From Vitellaria paradoxa (lineage: Eukaryota; Streptophyta; Magnoliopsida; Ericales; Sapotaceae): DNA of 64,000 nucleotides. The notes below the pieces were generated by a model, which did not search any database, had not been told where the DNA came from, and worked only from the letters and a program-made list of their open reading frames with translations. A program made the position numbers and the translations under genes. The stretch spans positions 21,039,752 through 21,103,751 of the forward strand of contig CM034237.1 in the NCBI GenBank assembly GCA_019916065.1, written 5' to 3'. Below are positions 1-11,281 of this stretch, piece after piece. Within the stretch, counting starts at the first letter, position 1. Every line of letters begins with the position of its first letter.

Positions 1-784
1 TAAAACTTCTATTGTCCTTAAGATAGAGTATGCACATCATGTGTTTGATCTATGGCTTGTTTCAATTGAAATTAATTTCTCAAAAATTAGAACAAATGGA
101 ATTGATAATTCATACACTCTTGGCATTTTAAAACTGATTTAGATAGGCATTGAAATTGTTTTGCCCATCTTTTTAATATCAGATTTTATTTAAATTTAAT
201 TCTCATTTCAAAACTTATTTCTGAAACCACAACTATTCTCAAACTAGATTTTCATTTTTGTTTTAAATTCTTGTGAGCTATTGTTTTCTTAATTAAATCC
301 ATTAGACTCAATCACTACTTTGCCCCTTACATCCCTGTGGAATTCAACCTGGTATTCACTAATATATTGTGCTTTAACCACACCTTGCACTTGGGGAAGT
401 TTGTCTTAATTTTTATCACTCAAAACACTTATTCAGAAGACATAATTAAGAGGTAATTGAACACAAGCACCATTGCTTCTCAAAAATACCCAGCAATGAT
501 GCCTTGAACCTGCGGAGTTGTTGGCAACAAAGCTCACCATCATCTTCAACGACAGAGCTACTCAACTGGCTAAGTGACTTTGTTCCATCTCTTTTCATTT
601 TTTTTTTAGGTATTAGTTATAAGTTGTAGAACATAATTTTCGCACTTGAACTCTGAGTTTCTACATTCGAATATGTTTGCTACAACCTATTAGAGGAGAA
701 TAGAGTTGAATTTTACATGAATTGGTGGATATTTGTGAAGTTTGGAGGCTAGGTTGGAATTGATTTAAATCTAATTTTCTATGC
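1..784 (+). other. Gypsy element leader / LTR-end remnant
   Basis: AT-rich sequence without a supportable ORF, lying just upstream of a decayed gypsy gag. Around 330-400 it has the motif order seen near the 3' end of plant Athila/Tat-type gypsy LTRs: a pyrimidine-rich stretch, then CCCTGTGGAATTC, then TTGCACTTGG. At about 510-530 a GGAGTTGTTGGCAAC stretch could be a decayed primer-binding site. I infer that the 5' LTR boundary and untranslated leader lie here. The LTR start is outside the window, so this remains a weak call. Confidence 0.35.
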
Positions 785-2806
785 ATGTTGTTAAGGTCTG
801 GTAGAATTGTTTGGATTAATTCTGAATTGCATACTCAATCATCTATTGCTGAATTGCTTGAGTCTGCACCAATAAGTGAATCTTCTAAACCTTTTGTTGC
901 ACACATGGACCTACCACCACCACCTTCTGTTTTGCCAGAAGGAAATATTCAAGGAGAGAATGACCAAATTGATCAAAACATTCTCAAACCACTTCGAGAA
1001 TACCTCCATCTAGCTAGGCATACTAAACAATCTTTCATTATACTTCCAAATGGACATCAAAATTTTAACTTCAAACTTAGTACCATTCAGTTTTGCCTAC
1101 TTTCCATGGTATGGACTCAAAAAATCCTTATATGCATATAAAAGAATTTGAGGATGTTTGTGAACTTGTATGAATAGGAATACTAAATAGGATTTGGTTC
1201 GTCTCAAATTGTTACCATTCTCATTAAAAAACAAAGCAAAAATGTGGTTAAATTCACTTGAGCCTAGATCAACAAGAACTTGGAGAGATATGCAAACTAG
1301 ATTTTTAAAGAAGTATTTTCCTGCAAATAGGACAGTGATTCTTCAACAAAAAATCATGAATTCTGTGTATAAGCCTAATGAAACATTTGCACAAGCATAG
1401 GAAAGGTTTAAGGAATTATTGAAAGCTTGTCCTCACCATACGTTTGAGTCTTGAAGGATAGTCAATTTTTTCCATAATGCATTAACTCCTAACTTGAAAA
1501 TGCTTGTTGCAACAATATATAATGGTGAATTTTATGACAAAACTGTTGAAAAGGCTTTGCATTTTTTTTGACTCATTGGCTGAAAATACTAAGCAGTGGG
1601 AAGTAGTTTCTCCATCTATTTCTAAATTTTCTAACAATGCAATTGCAAAAGGCAAATTTCAATTAAGTGAGGCAGATGATCTTATAGCTTGATTGGCTGC
1701 ACTTTCAAAGAAGGTTGAACAGTTAGAGCTAAAAAAACACCAAGCAAAGGAAAATGAAGTGAAATGTGTGATGTGTGAGACCTTGGACCATAGGACAGAT
1801 GACTGTCCTACACTTCCAGCATTCAAAGAAGTTCTTTATGGCCAAGCAAATCCCAACCCAATTGCCAAACCTTTTAATCCAAGTCAAGGGGTAAATGCTT
1901 ATGGCCAACGAAACAATCCTTATCCAAATACTTACAATCAAGGGTATAGAAACCATCCTAACCTTTCTTGGAGAGCTGAGGCATAAACGTAGTAGTATCA
2001 ACCCTAACAACCATTGCCACCCTGCCTTTTCCTTCTCAACCATTTCAAATGCAGTCTAATCCTAATTCCTATTAGCCTCAACACAAAAGATCATTAGGAG
2101 ATACCCTATAGCAATTTATGCAACGACAGATTGGAACTAACACTTAAGTTTTCAAGTTCCAAGAGCAAACAAATAGAGTAATAGAGGACATCAAAAGTCA
2201 ATTAACAAAGCACACTCAAGCTTTAATTGTTAGAGAATCAGGAAAACTTCTATCTCAACCTAAACCAAATCCTACATGGCAGGTTCACTTTAGTGAATCA
2301 TCATCATCTGGTGCCAGTGGAAATATGGAGCATGTACAAGCTGTATCAACTTTGAGAAGTGGAAAACTGATTGTGAAACCAGACTATGTGCCACCTGAGG
2401 AAGAAAATCAGAAAGAAAATTAGGGAAATGAAGCAAAATTTGAGAATAGCAAGCTAGACAGCAAAAAGTTTTCTGTGTAGATTGAGAGCAAAAATCTGAA
2501 TAGCAAAGAAAAATTTGAGCAGAAACAGAATCTGAGCAATCAAGGGTGGCAAATTCAGATTCAGAATGAAGAGTAGTTAATTCAACAGAAGGAATATTTG
2601 AATGGCAGCAAACAGCAAATCAAAATTCAGAAGGAAGAGCAAGTAAATTCTAAAAATAAAGAGGAAAATTCTAAAAACAAAAATGAAGTTTTTAATGAAA
2701 ATCAGTTTGAAAACAGTGAAAAGATTTCTGAAAATGAAAGGATTTCAAAAGAACAACTAGCGGATAGATATAAATTTTTTGCAAAACTCCTTTTCCTCAA
2801 AGATTG
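785..2806 (+). pseudogene. Ty3/gypsy gag pseudogene (Athila/Tat type)
   Basis: Remains of a gypsy Gag, the structural protein of the cytoplasmic virus-like particle. Collinear fragments are found at 785-1141, 1194-1400, 1504-1692, 1693-1986 and 2598-2806, separated by stops or frameshifts. The 1194-1692 part has the Retrotrans_gag look (LPFSLKNKAKMWLNSLEP, then WRDMQTRFLKKYFP). A complete CX2CX4HX4C zinc knuckle (CVMCETLDHRTDDC) follows in the 1693-1986 fragment, then an Asn/Pro/Gln-rich stretch. The 2400-2806 tail is rich in Glu, Asn, Lys and Gln and looks repetitive. Several stops fit C-to-T decay of CAG/TGG codons. The part before 1194 is the least certain. Confidence 0.75.
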
Positions 2807-3440
2807 AACAAAAACAAAAAAGAGAATTTGAATTTTGATATCTATGAGGATTTCAAACATGTTAGAAGTAATATTCCCTTACTTGATGCAATTAAACAAA
2901 ATCCATCTTATGGAAAATTTTTGAGGGACTTATGCATAGCGAAAAGGAGCATGAATGTTAAGGAAAAAGCATTTTAACTGAACAATTGAGCTTCATTTTT
3001 TTAATTTAAAACCCCACCCAAATACAAAGATCTAAGGTGTCCCACTATTACATGTATCATTAGGGATAAAAGGGTAGATCAGGCTTTGTTAGATTTGGGT
3101 GCAAGTGTCAATCTCCTATCCTTTACTTTTTACTAAGAGCTTGGTTTAGGAGAACTTAGACCTACTAAGGTGACACTATAACTAGCAGATAAGTCAGTTA
3201 AAGCCCCTAGGGGTATTGTTGAGGATGTCTTAATTCAAGTGGAGCATTTTATTTTTCCCGTGGACTTTACAGTGCTTGACACTCAGCCCATTCAAGGGTT
3301 ATAAGCAATTGTACCATTCGTCCTAGGGAGACCATTTTTAGGCACCTCAAATGCCTTGATCAATTGTAGAACCGAAGTCATTAAATTTTCCTTTGGCAAC
3401 ATAACAATTGAGAAGAACATCTTCAAAGTGACAAAGGTTA
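2807..3440 (+). pseudogene. Gypsy gag-protease linker and retropepsin remnant
   Basis: Continues the gypsy ORF in broken frames. The segment at 2830-2960 reads as the conserved linker before the protease (IPLLDAIKQNPSYGKFL), followed at about 3010 by TPPKYKDL and then a retropepsin. The catalytic motif is D-L-G-A (Asp codon 3092-3094), followed by SVNLL, and a distal LGRPFLGTSNALINC stretch is present. Internal stops occur, for example in the region after the active site and before the LGRP motif. No reverse transcriptase, RNase H or integrase follows. Instead the sequence passes within about 20-60 bp into an LTR-like segment (3461-3503 continuing at 6668-7143). Confidence 0.7.
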
Positions 3441-3760
3441 ACTTTCAAAAATGAATCACTTGTGATAAAGTTGAACTTCGGTTACAATCGTGTGAATCGA
3501 AGATGTTATCCCAAATAGCAACACTAGAGGGGGGTGAATAGGGTTGCTTAAAAAAATTTGCAAATAAAAATTTCAACCCTAAAACAAATATGTCAAGATG
3601 AAAAGGATAATCAAATATAAAATGCACCAAAAAAAATTATTCAATATTTGTGACTGAAGAGTGAGTGCTAGTGTTTGCAATAAATATAAAGAGAAGGGAG
3701 AAGAAGCAAACACAATCAATTTATAGTGGTTCAGCTTCAATGTTGCCTACATCCACTCCC

Positions 3761-5312
3761 TGACTGACCCTAAAAAGTGTTTTAGGGTTCTACCTCTCAA
3801 GTGCAAGAGGGCAGTTGTAGTTTTAAAACTCGGTGAGTCCGAGGTCGAATTCACAGGGAGCCTAAAGTTATTTAGTCTCTAGGATGTGAAAAGAATTCTA
3901 AAAACTAAAGGAAGCAAGTTTGGAAATTTAAGTTTGCCAAGTTCTAGGGTTCAGTAAAATTAAAGATAAATTCAATTTCACCTAGTTAAGATTAAAATAA
4001 ACAGGACAATCTGAATTTCAAAAGGAATTAAGTTAGATGGCGAAAAATTAAAATAAAATCAACAAAGCAATTTCAATTTCAAATTAATCAATTATAACTA
4101 AAACTAAGTTGGATTGCAATTCAATAAGAATAAAGATCTTGATTCAACTTCAAGTACAGGTAGTTCACTACTTAGCCTTGGGGTGTGTTTGTTTAAAGAA
4201 TAGGGTTTAATTTGAAAATTATTTAGAACATTGTAATCAGAGATCAGTACCAGTGATCTCAAGCGGATGTGGTTAAAGACCTTTGTTTCCTAGGGTTTTT
4301 CAATTAAACACCAAAAATTAATAAAAATATGATTTTTAAGTCTATTCGAAAGTATTTGATAATTGGTTACGAAAATCTATACCAGTGATCTCACACGGAT
4401 TTGGTTAAGGGTTTTCGTATTCGAGTGTTTTCGAAAAAAAAAAATATATATTCATGAAAGGTAGATCCCTTAGCAAAAGGTTTCGCAACCTACGCGAAGG
4501 GACTACGAACACCCCAAGGCTTTTCGTGAACTACCCTTTCTTGATTCGTTGAATCAAGATTAGGGTTTTACGCTATAACTACTCTAAACATCACAAAGAC
4601 AATAAACAAACATTCAATCATACCATTTAGGAATTGAAATAAATGAAACATCATATTAAAGAGCGAAACGAAATATAACTTACAATGTAACTTGTGCGTA
4701 AAAGAAGAGATGAACTAATAACGCAACGATGAAGAACAAAACTCCAAAAGCATCCATCAACAAAGCTTTTAAAAATGTAGAAATCACTCTCAAACTTAAT
4801 GTAAATCTAATCTAATTCTCAATGTAGTTGTGGAATCTTCAAAGGAGGCATCCCCCTTCATGGCCGTGCAATGGGTCGTTATAAAGATGTAAGGAAACCC
4901 TAAAAGAGGTGCTTCAACTTGTGGCTTCTGGATACACGGTGGTCCCGACTGTCTGGTCTGGGGGTTGGGACCACAGAATGCTATTTTCTCAACTTATGTA
5001 CACTGTGGTCCCGACCATTAGATGGACGGTCCCGACCCCCAAGTATCTTTTTTTCTTGCTTTTCTTCCTCCTTTAGGTTGGGTCTTTGGGCTAGTCTTGG
5101 CCATCCAAGGCGAGGTTTGAACCATGACGTTTTCTTCGTTTTCTCGGCCATTTCCATAGCTATAAACTTCGACATCCTTGTCCTTTTCTCTGCAAATAAA
5201 ACAATAAAAGTATAAGTAATACGATAACACTAAAACTTCAACTTTAATTATTTAAATGCATGAATAAGTGTTAAGTTAGAGAGTTTGTAATTACACTTTT
5301 CAAGTGTAATCA
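3761..5312 (-). repeat. Nested solo LTR, gypsy Athila/Tat-like family
   Basis: A 1552-bp segment starting TGACTGACCC and ending AATCA, with a perfect TSD CTCCC (3756-3760 and 5313-5317). Removing it rejoins the surrounding LTR. The first 120 bp, read on the minus strand, has the order CCCTGTG, CGACCTCGGACTCACCGAG, CTCTTGCACTTGAGAGG. The same order is found at 7045-7143 (+ strand) and 51593-51700 (same orientation as here), so these are one LTR family. It contains two ~130-bp spaced repeats centred on CCAGTGATCTCA (4251 and 4381) between long inverted arms, listed separately. Confidence 0.8.
4138..4558. repeat. Inverted-repeat arms flanking tandem units in LTR
   Basis: Arm 1 (4138-4187) and arm 2 (4509-4558) are imperfect reverse complements about 50 bp long. 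The matched blocks are CTTGATTCAAC, GGTAGTTCAC and GCCTTGGGGTGT. The ~320-bp loop holds two related units about 130 bp apart, each containing CCAGTGATCTCA followed by CGGAT and TGGTTAA. The same plan (arms plus ~128-bp units) occurs in the larger family member at 51593-53693. No coding potential is seen. Confidence 0.7.
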
Positions 5313-6667
5313 CTCCCCAAGGCCTTCCTTGAGATTTCTCCACTATTCTTTGAAGAGCTTATTACACACTAACTTCCCAAAGTGCTAGAAACCTTTCCCA
5401 AGTGATTTTATCTCCAAATCACTCACATAAGTCTCTCTCAAAGAAAGTATCTTGTTTTGGTTCTAACACTTGAACCAAAACCAACAAGAGCTCACCCAAC
5501 TCTCACAAATTAAAAGGGTTTTAAATTTCTCTTTTCTTACAGCAACAATGATGAGTTTGAAACTCAATCAAATCAAAAAGAAACTCTCACAAGTTGAATA
5601 TGAAAAGATGAAGCACAAGTGTGAGAAGAAATCACTCTGTGTTTGCAAAGTTATGGAATTTCTTGTATCTCTTTGTAAGCACTTCTTTCTTGCCTTGTTC
5701 ATCCCCTTGAATCTGAGTTTGAGGCTCTATTTATAGATGAAAATCTCCAAATGGCCGTTACTAAGTGAAAAGACACTTTTGCCCTTGAAAGAAATTGAAT
5801 TTCCTTGCTTGCAATGCTGTCTTTCAGATTCAGATTTTTTGAGATATATTTGTGACCGTTTTTCACCTCCTAACGTTCAAATCTGACATTTCCTTAGAGT
5901 AAAGACTTTGTAGATGTATAAGTCAGCTATCATATGTCAAATTTTGAGCTTCATCCAACGGTTAGATAGTCAGATACGGCTTCTGAACTGAGACCAGCTT
6001 CTGGTAGCTTTTTCTGACATTCTGAATCTGTGTTTCCAGTTTAAGCTTCTGTTTCACCATGATGCTTTTAGAATTAGAAGAAACGTAAACTACAAAAGTT
6101 GTAGCTTTTTGAGTATTCTTTTAACACACCAAAAATCAGACTTTTTAAAGCTTTATAGTATACGTTATGTCTCAAAAACTAAGCCTAGCTCCGGAATCCA
6201 GAATTAAAAACGTTTCTGTAATGACTAATATTCCAACTCATGTTTTGATATCTTAACGTCAGATCCACAAAAATTTCCCTTCAGTAAAGTTGTAGATATA
6301 GAAGTCTAGTTTAATATATTAAAAGTTCATGATAATTGAACCGTTGGATCTTAAGATATCATCTATATACTGACATGTGTCTGATTTCTCTGTTTACCCG
6401 AGTTAACCTCTAGTTCAAATCTTCATCTTACTTTGATTTCTATTACTCCCAACTTTGAAATTCCTTTATTCCTTCCTCCAAATTATGTAAAAATATCTAA
6501 AAAATAATATCAATCTCTTCCAACTCTATTATCTTGAATCTATCAAATGAATTGTAACATTTCTTACAATGTCTATTTGAAAATTTATTGTGAAAATTTA
6601 ATTCAATGTTTGTTATCATCAAAATCAATTATAAAACTAACTTTATAAACCTTGGGCCAACAGAAGA

Positions 6668-7143
6668 TCAATTCCATGTCCCAGTGATTTCGAACTTGAT
6701 TTCAAAAACCCTAGAATAGTGATTTCTTTACGAAAAGGTTTTCTAACACTGAATCTTCTGACCTAATACTACATGTGCAGATATTAGGTTGCGTTAACCA
6801 CATATCTGAATTCATCCCTTCAAGGACATTATAGGAATAGGTTAAAGCCAAGTATTTCAATTCAGATAGTTCGTTTAAGTTTTACAAATTGGTTGTCTTC
6901 CTTAGTGTTTTAGGTTTTCGCTTAACTTGTGTCTTCAAATCATCGTTACAATCACCATTTGAAAACCCCAAAAAGATTTTCTTCTTTTTCTTTTATAATT
7001 TTTGCAAGATTTTTCAAAAATAAGTTTTCCCAAATTTAGTCACTCCCTTACTCCCTGTGGAGATGACTTAGGACTCACCTAGACTAAACTCAACTGACCT
7101 CTTGCACTTGAGAGTGAGCCACTTCAAATTTAGAGAGCGGTCA
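6668..7143 (+). repeat. 3' end of a gypsy LTR of the same family
   Basis: Rejoined to 3461-3503 after the solo-LTR insertion, this is the 3' portion of a + strand LTR. It keeps a unit comparable to the tandem units elsewhere (GGTTAC, CCCAGTGATTTCGAAC) and the terminal block CTCCCTGTGGAGATGAC, GGACTCACC, CTCTTGCACTTGAGAG, ending GCGGTCA at 7143. SIRE-type reverse transcriptase starts at the next bases. It is the right boundary of the gypsy-derived block, and the protease lies only a few tens of bases to its left. Confidence 0.6.
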
Positions 7144-8471
7144 TTACACTCAAGTGGAGGGTGTTGACTTTGATGAGACCTTTGCTTCTGTTGCTCGACT
7201 TGAATCCATTAGGTTACTTTTAGCTATTACATACTTTTTAAAATTCAAATTATACCAAATGAATGTCAAGAGTGTGTTTTTAAATGACTTTCTTCGAGAA
7301 GAAGCCTATGTAGAGCAACCCAAAGGTTTTTAGGATCCAAAATTTCCTAAACATGTATATTAACTGAAAATGGCTCTTCATGGTTTGAAGCAAACACCAT
7401 GTGCTTGGTATTAGAGACTCATTATTTTCTTAACTGAGTTTGGTTTTATGTGTGGGAATGTAGATAAAATTTTGTTTATTCACACTGACTCTCAGCACAT
7501 TTTGATTGCTTAGATTTATGTTGATGATATTATGTTTGGCTCCATATATGATAAGTATGCTGTTGAATTTGGTAAACTAATTTCTACACAATTTAAAATG
7601 AGCATGATGGGTGAATTAAACTACTTCCTAGGTCTTCAAGTTAAACAGGAGGGTGAGGAAAATTTTATTTCTCAATCCAAATATGCTAGAGACTTAGTGA
7701 AAAAGTTTGGTCTTTCTATTGCTAAACATGCTAAAACTCCCATGAGCACGAGCACTAGACTTTGTAAGGACCCCAGTAGTAAAATTATTGACCAGACCAT
7801 GTATAGGAGCATGATAGAGAGTATGTTATATCTTACTTCTAGTAGACCTGACATTGCATTTAGCATAGGGGTGTGTGCTAGATATCAGTCTGATCCTAAA
7901 GAGTCACATCTGCATGTTGCTAAAAGAATTATAAAATATGTCAGTAGCACACTAGATTTTGGAATTTGGTTCACTTGTGACACCAATTTTGACCTTGTAA
8001 GATACTCTGACGCTGATTGGGCTGGTAGTGTAGATGATCACAATAGTACTTTCCGTGGAATGTTTTTACATTAGTAATAATTTAGTCTCATGGCATAATA
8101 AAAAGTAGAATGCCACATCATTATCCACTGCTGAGGCTAAATATATAGCTGCTGGAAATACCCAACTCCTACGGATGAAGCAAATGCTTGTTGACTATGG
8201 GTTGGACCAGGGAACCACTACATTGTTTTAGGATAACATGAGTGCCATTAATATCTCTAGGAATCCTATCTTGCATTCTCGCACCAAATATATTGACATT
8301 AGGTATCATTTCATTAGAGAATTAGTTGAGGAGAATGTAATTTTCTTGGAGCATGTGCAAATTAAAAATCAATTGGCTGACTTATTCACTAAACCCTTGG
8401 ACACCCTTCGCTTTGAATCTCTTAGGAAGTCTTTGGGTATCTATGAAAATCCCTTATTTTTTTTAAAATAA
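7144..8471 (+). pseudogene. SIRE/Maximus copia reverse transcriptase-RNase H remnant
   Basis: The C-terminal half of a copia polyprotein. It begins abruptly within the reverse transcriptase (YTQVEGVDFDETFA), continues through broken frames to the catalytic motif IYVDDIMFGS (about 7515-7545, both Asp present), then an open stretch 7532-8074 with NYFLGLQV, RPDIAF and GVCARYQSDPKESHL, the last typical of the SIRE/Maximus lineage. RNase H follows (YSDADWAGS near 8000, NQLADLFTKPLD near 8370). Stops and frameshifts at about 7330, 7365, 7410, 7513, 8074 and 8230 make it non-functional. Gag, protease, integrase and the RT N-terminus would lie left of the gypsy insertion, outside the window. Confidence 0.85.
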
Positions 8472-8965
8472 AGTTAGGATAGGAGATTATTTGATTTAAA
8501 GATATTTTATGACTTCTATCTCTTTATATGTACGTAATTCATTCAATCAAATCATTTGTAATGAATCAAAAATTTGTATTTCCACTTACATTAAAAAAAA
8601 CAAGTGTTTTGATAAACTTTGCCATAATTTTGATGTGCTTCTTTAAACACTTGACTAATTTTGCATATACTTTTCTATCATCTCATCCATAGATCTTAAA
8701 TTATTGTTTGATGTGTTTAAAAAATAATGAAGAGCCATTCAAAAAGAATAAAATATATCTTATCTTAGAAAGGCTACTGGTGAGACCAGTAAAAAGCCCT
8801 TACTGACTCATTGCTTGTTAAGCGAATAACTACTTACCCATAAACATGTGAAAGCTGTCAAAATCTTGAAAGGGATATGCATAAAGAAAAATGGTGGCTG
8901 GAAAAAAAATTACTCTCAACTCATTTGGTGCATCAAATTTAATCTATTGATCCTATGATTTGTTT

Positions 8966-8974
8966 AAGGGGGAG
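8966..8974 (+). promoter_or_regulatory. Internal polypurine tract after pol
   Basis: AAGGGGGAG within TTTAAGGGGGAGCATA, close to the tract that precedes the 3' LTR (AAGGGGGAGA at 19496-19505). It lies just past pol and upstream of the env-like ORF. It could be a second plus-strand priming site. That role is inference from sequence alone. Confidence 0.45.
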
Positions 8975-9530
8975 CATATATGTTTTATTAGTCATAATCT
9001 CACACGTGCATAAGTATTTTTTTCCAATTTTATGGCTTAATTCATCTCATAGTGTCGACTTCGAGACTTATTTGGAAGAAAATTTTTTCTTCATTTAAAT
9101 TGATAACCGTTGAATGATAGATTTACATATTTAGACATAGGTGAAGTAAAATTCTTTGATAAAATTTATGAACTTCTCTTTCACTTTTATGTGTATATAT
9201 AATTTTGAAAATAAATTTTTTTGCACAAAAAGACCCTACAAATCTATTCCAAAGAGACTCACAGAGAAGGTGTAGGGAGGCTGAACCATCGGCACATTAC
9301 AATGCATCTCACAGGGAGGGTGCAAGGAGTGTGCCCCTTTGGGCTATTGGTGCATCGAGGGCGCAAGAAGCGCAAGGGAGTGACCCCCTCTATATGTAGG
9401 CCCAGTTAATTCTTGGTCTTCATTTTCTTGTGACCTATCTCTGCACCAACGACCATCCATCTCCTCCCCAACGTGTAGGGTAGCATGCATGTGTTCCAAG
9501 TATTTTTCATTTTTCTTTAAATTTAGTTTA

Positions 9531-9624
9531 TTGCATTTTGAGTTTTAGTTTACATTTGCATGTCACTGTTGGGCTTATTGCATTTTGAGTTTTAGTTTGC
9601 ATTTGCATGTCATTGTTGGGTTCA
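9531..9624 (+). repeat. 2 x 47-bp tandem duplication
   Basis: Two adjacent 47-bp copies, each starting TTGCATTTTGAGTTTTAGTT and differing at only a few positions (units at 9531 and 9578). It lies in the spacer upstream of the env-like ORF. Confidence 0.85.
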
Positions 9625-9726
9625 CTTTTTGGAAAAAAAAAAAAGTTTAAAAGGAACAAAAACGCATCTTCATCTGGCAATCATTTCTTAAATCAAAATG
9701 AGTTTAGAAATTTTTTGCTAAAAGGC

Positions 9727-10010
9727 CTGTACTTTTTGAAAGAAAATTGGACCTAAATGTTTTTCCACTGATCTACCCACTATTTGCTCAATTAGGTTGG
9801 GAATCTGTTATAGACATTTTTACATTTTTACCAGTAAAATTGGTCCAAGAATTTTATGCAAATTTTATGACACTGATTTTGAAAATGCCACCTTCAAGAC
9901 CTCTATCAATCGTATCCCAACAATTGTCACCCCAGACATCATTGCATCCATATTAGACATTAAGCGTCCTAGCCCTGCAAAAAGACTTACCCTCTTTTAC
10001 CCCATACAAG
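9727..10010 (+). pseudogene. SIRE env-like ORF, 5' part
   Basis: Two overlapping frames (9747-9956, then 9797-10015) together resemble the N-terminal part of the env-like / putative plant transposon domain found downstream of pol in SIRE-type elements. Visible are a GWES segment followed by KLVQEFYANF, then a stretch with TPDIIASIL. One frameshift lies at about 9865-9880. Codons run straight into the copia insertion at 10011 and resume at 18425 in the same frame once one TSD copy is discounted. Function is unknown: plant env-like proteins have no demonstrated fusogenic role. Confidence 0.6.
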
Positions 10011-11281
10011 TGTAGGAATCAAGAACGAAGCAGAATAGGTTTTAAAAAATTTTTTGGATCAATCATGCATGAAAGATTATAAACTCCTTATGTAATTGTA
10101 TTCGAAATACAAAAACAAAATCAAGCTAATAAATAAAACTGACCTTTTATCGATTTTTAATTTAATCTTGGCTTCTCAAACTTTTCTTCACCAATGGTTA
10201 AAACTTCTAGGTTTTCTTCTCTTAGTCCTATCAGGATCTTTTTAGGGTTTTTCTGATATCTAGGGTTGTATGGGCAATCTAACAGATTGATCCTTTATAT
10301 AGGCAAAAGTAGAGGACGTAGGTGTAAATAAACTTAAGTTAGCTAATTAGGGAATTACTCATAATTATCTCATAATTACGAATACATTCTCTAATAATTA
10401 TACCTTACTCCACTAAAAAGGTATAACTAAACTCCAACCCTTGTTTATTGCAATAATTTCATAAAACACCTTGTTCACTCTTTAATTTTACAATTAAGCC
10501 CCTCCACTAGATATAAAGACAATTAGAATTAAGAAGCTATCCAATTCCAACTGATACCTCCCTCCATATTCTAAGAACTATTATAGTTATTTTGTGTTGG
10601 TCACCAACTCAATAACATATTATTAAGACTACTAGATTCAAATTTAATGATCAGTTAATATTCTTAATATGGACGATACCCCTATCTCAAATGAGATTGT
10701 GGATTCCTTCTTGATAGTGTATGTTCTTTAGTTTTATGCAATTATTTCCCAAAACATTGAGGTGTTAGCCTAATGATAATCAACCTCACTCCTGATAAAT
10801 TAAAGTTATCATTACATAAAATAGTGTCCATCACTATCTTAGGATTTAGAGCAACTATTTAGAGTTTACATAAGAAATACATCAATGTAAATAGCATAGC
10901 TTAGACGTGTTTCTTATTATCGTCCTGTTCAGTGTCTTCCACACTAACACTTTAGATTTAGAGTCCACTACTCCAATGATTTAGATAAATTCTATCATAT
11001 AGAAATCTAAAATATTACAATCTTTCAGTTGAGATGTCCCCATCTCATTACTTACTACGAACAAATCTAAATTGATCAATGCTTAAGTTCATATCTCCTG
11101 TATATAAAACACTTTCATGCACTTGAATCAAGTTCATTAATCAATCAAGGATTACATTTATCACATGAAATACATGCATTCATAAGTAATAAAGAAACTC
11201 TAAATAAACTAAATAAGAATTTTTATTAAACTAAAATCAGTTCATCTTCTAATATATGACTTTAGGGCATACATCCCAACA
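10011..11281 (-). repeat. 3' LTR of nested copia element
   Basis: A 1271-bp direct repeat of 17153-18419. On the minus strand it starts TGTTGGGATGTATG and ends in a sequence complementary to TGTAGGAATC. Substitutions and small indels are scattered along the pair, so the insertion is not recent. Confidence 0.88.

Larger units (their letters stand above)
3504..6662 (-). repeat. Solo LTR (copia SIRE/Maximus-like), itself interrupted
   Basis: A TG...CA bounded segment (TGTTATCCC at the left, GGCCAACA at the right) flanked by a perfect 5-bp target-site duplication GAAGA (3499-3503 and 6663-6667). On the minus strand the end carries the run of C followed by TCTAGTG that is common near the 3' end of SIRE/Maximus LTRs. 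No internal domain is present, so this is a solo LTR left by LTR-LTR recombination. Its own length is about 1.6 kb once the nested solo LTR at 3761-5312 is removed. It sits in a gypsy remnant. Confidence 0.8.
8472..9726 (+). other. SIRE post-pol spacer
   Basis: A non-coding 1.25-kb interval between pol and the env-like ORF. It contains a polypurine tract AAGGGGGAG at 8966-8974, a G-rich stretch at about 9255-9400 with degenerate ~50-bp repeats (CTCACAG-GGAGGGTGCAAGG), and a 2 x 47-bp tandem duplication at 9531-9624. Short overlapping ORFs at 9205-9409 look like chance frames over the degenerate repeats. Confidence 0.6.

Noticed and set aside
1729..2043. 104-codon minus-strand ORF
   Set aside because: Antisense shadow of the gypsy gag zinc-knuckle region.
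330..7143. Motif blocks at 330-400 and 7045-7143 considered as the two LTR ends of one gypsy element
   Set aside because: Only the CCCTGTGG and TTGCACTTG words agree. The sequences between and around them do not align, so they come from different LTR families.
9205..9409. Overlapping 62-64-codon ORFs considered as a small gene
   Set aside because: Two frames over the same degenerate repeat in the SIRE spacer. No homology.
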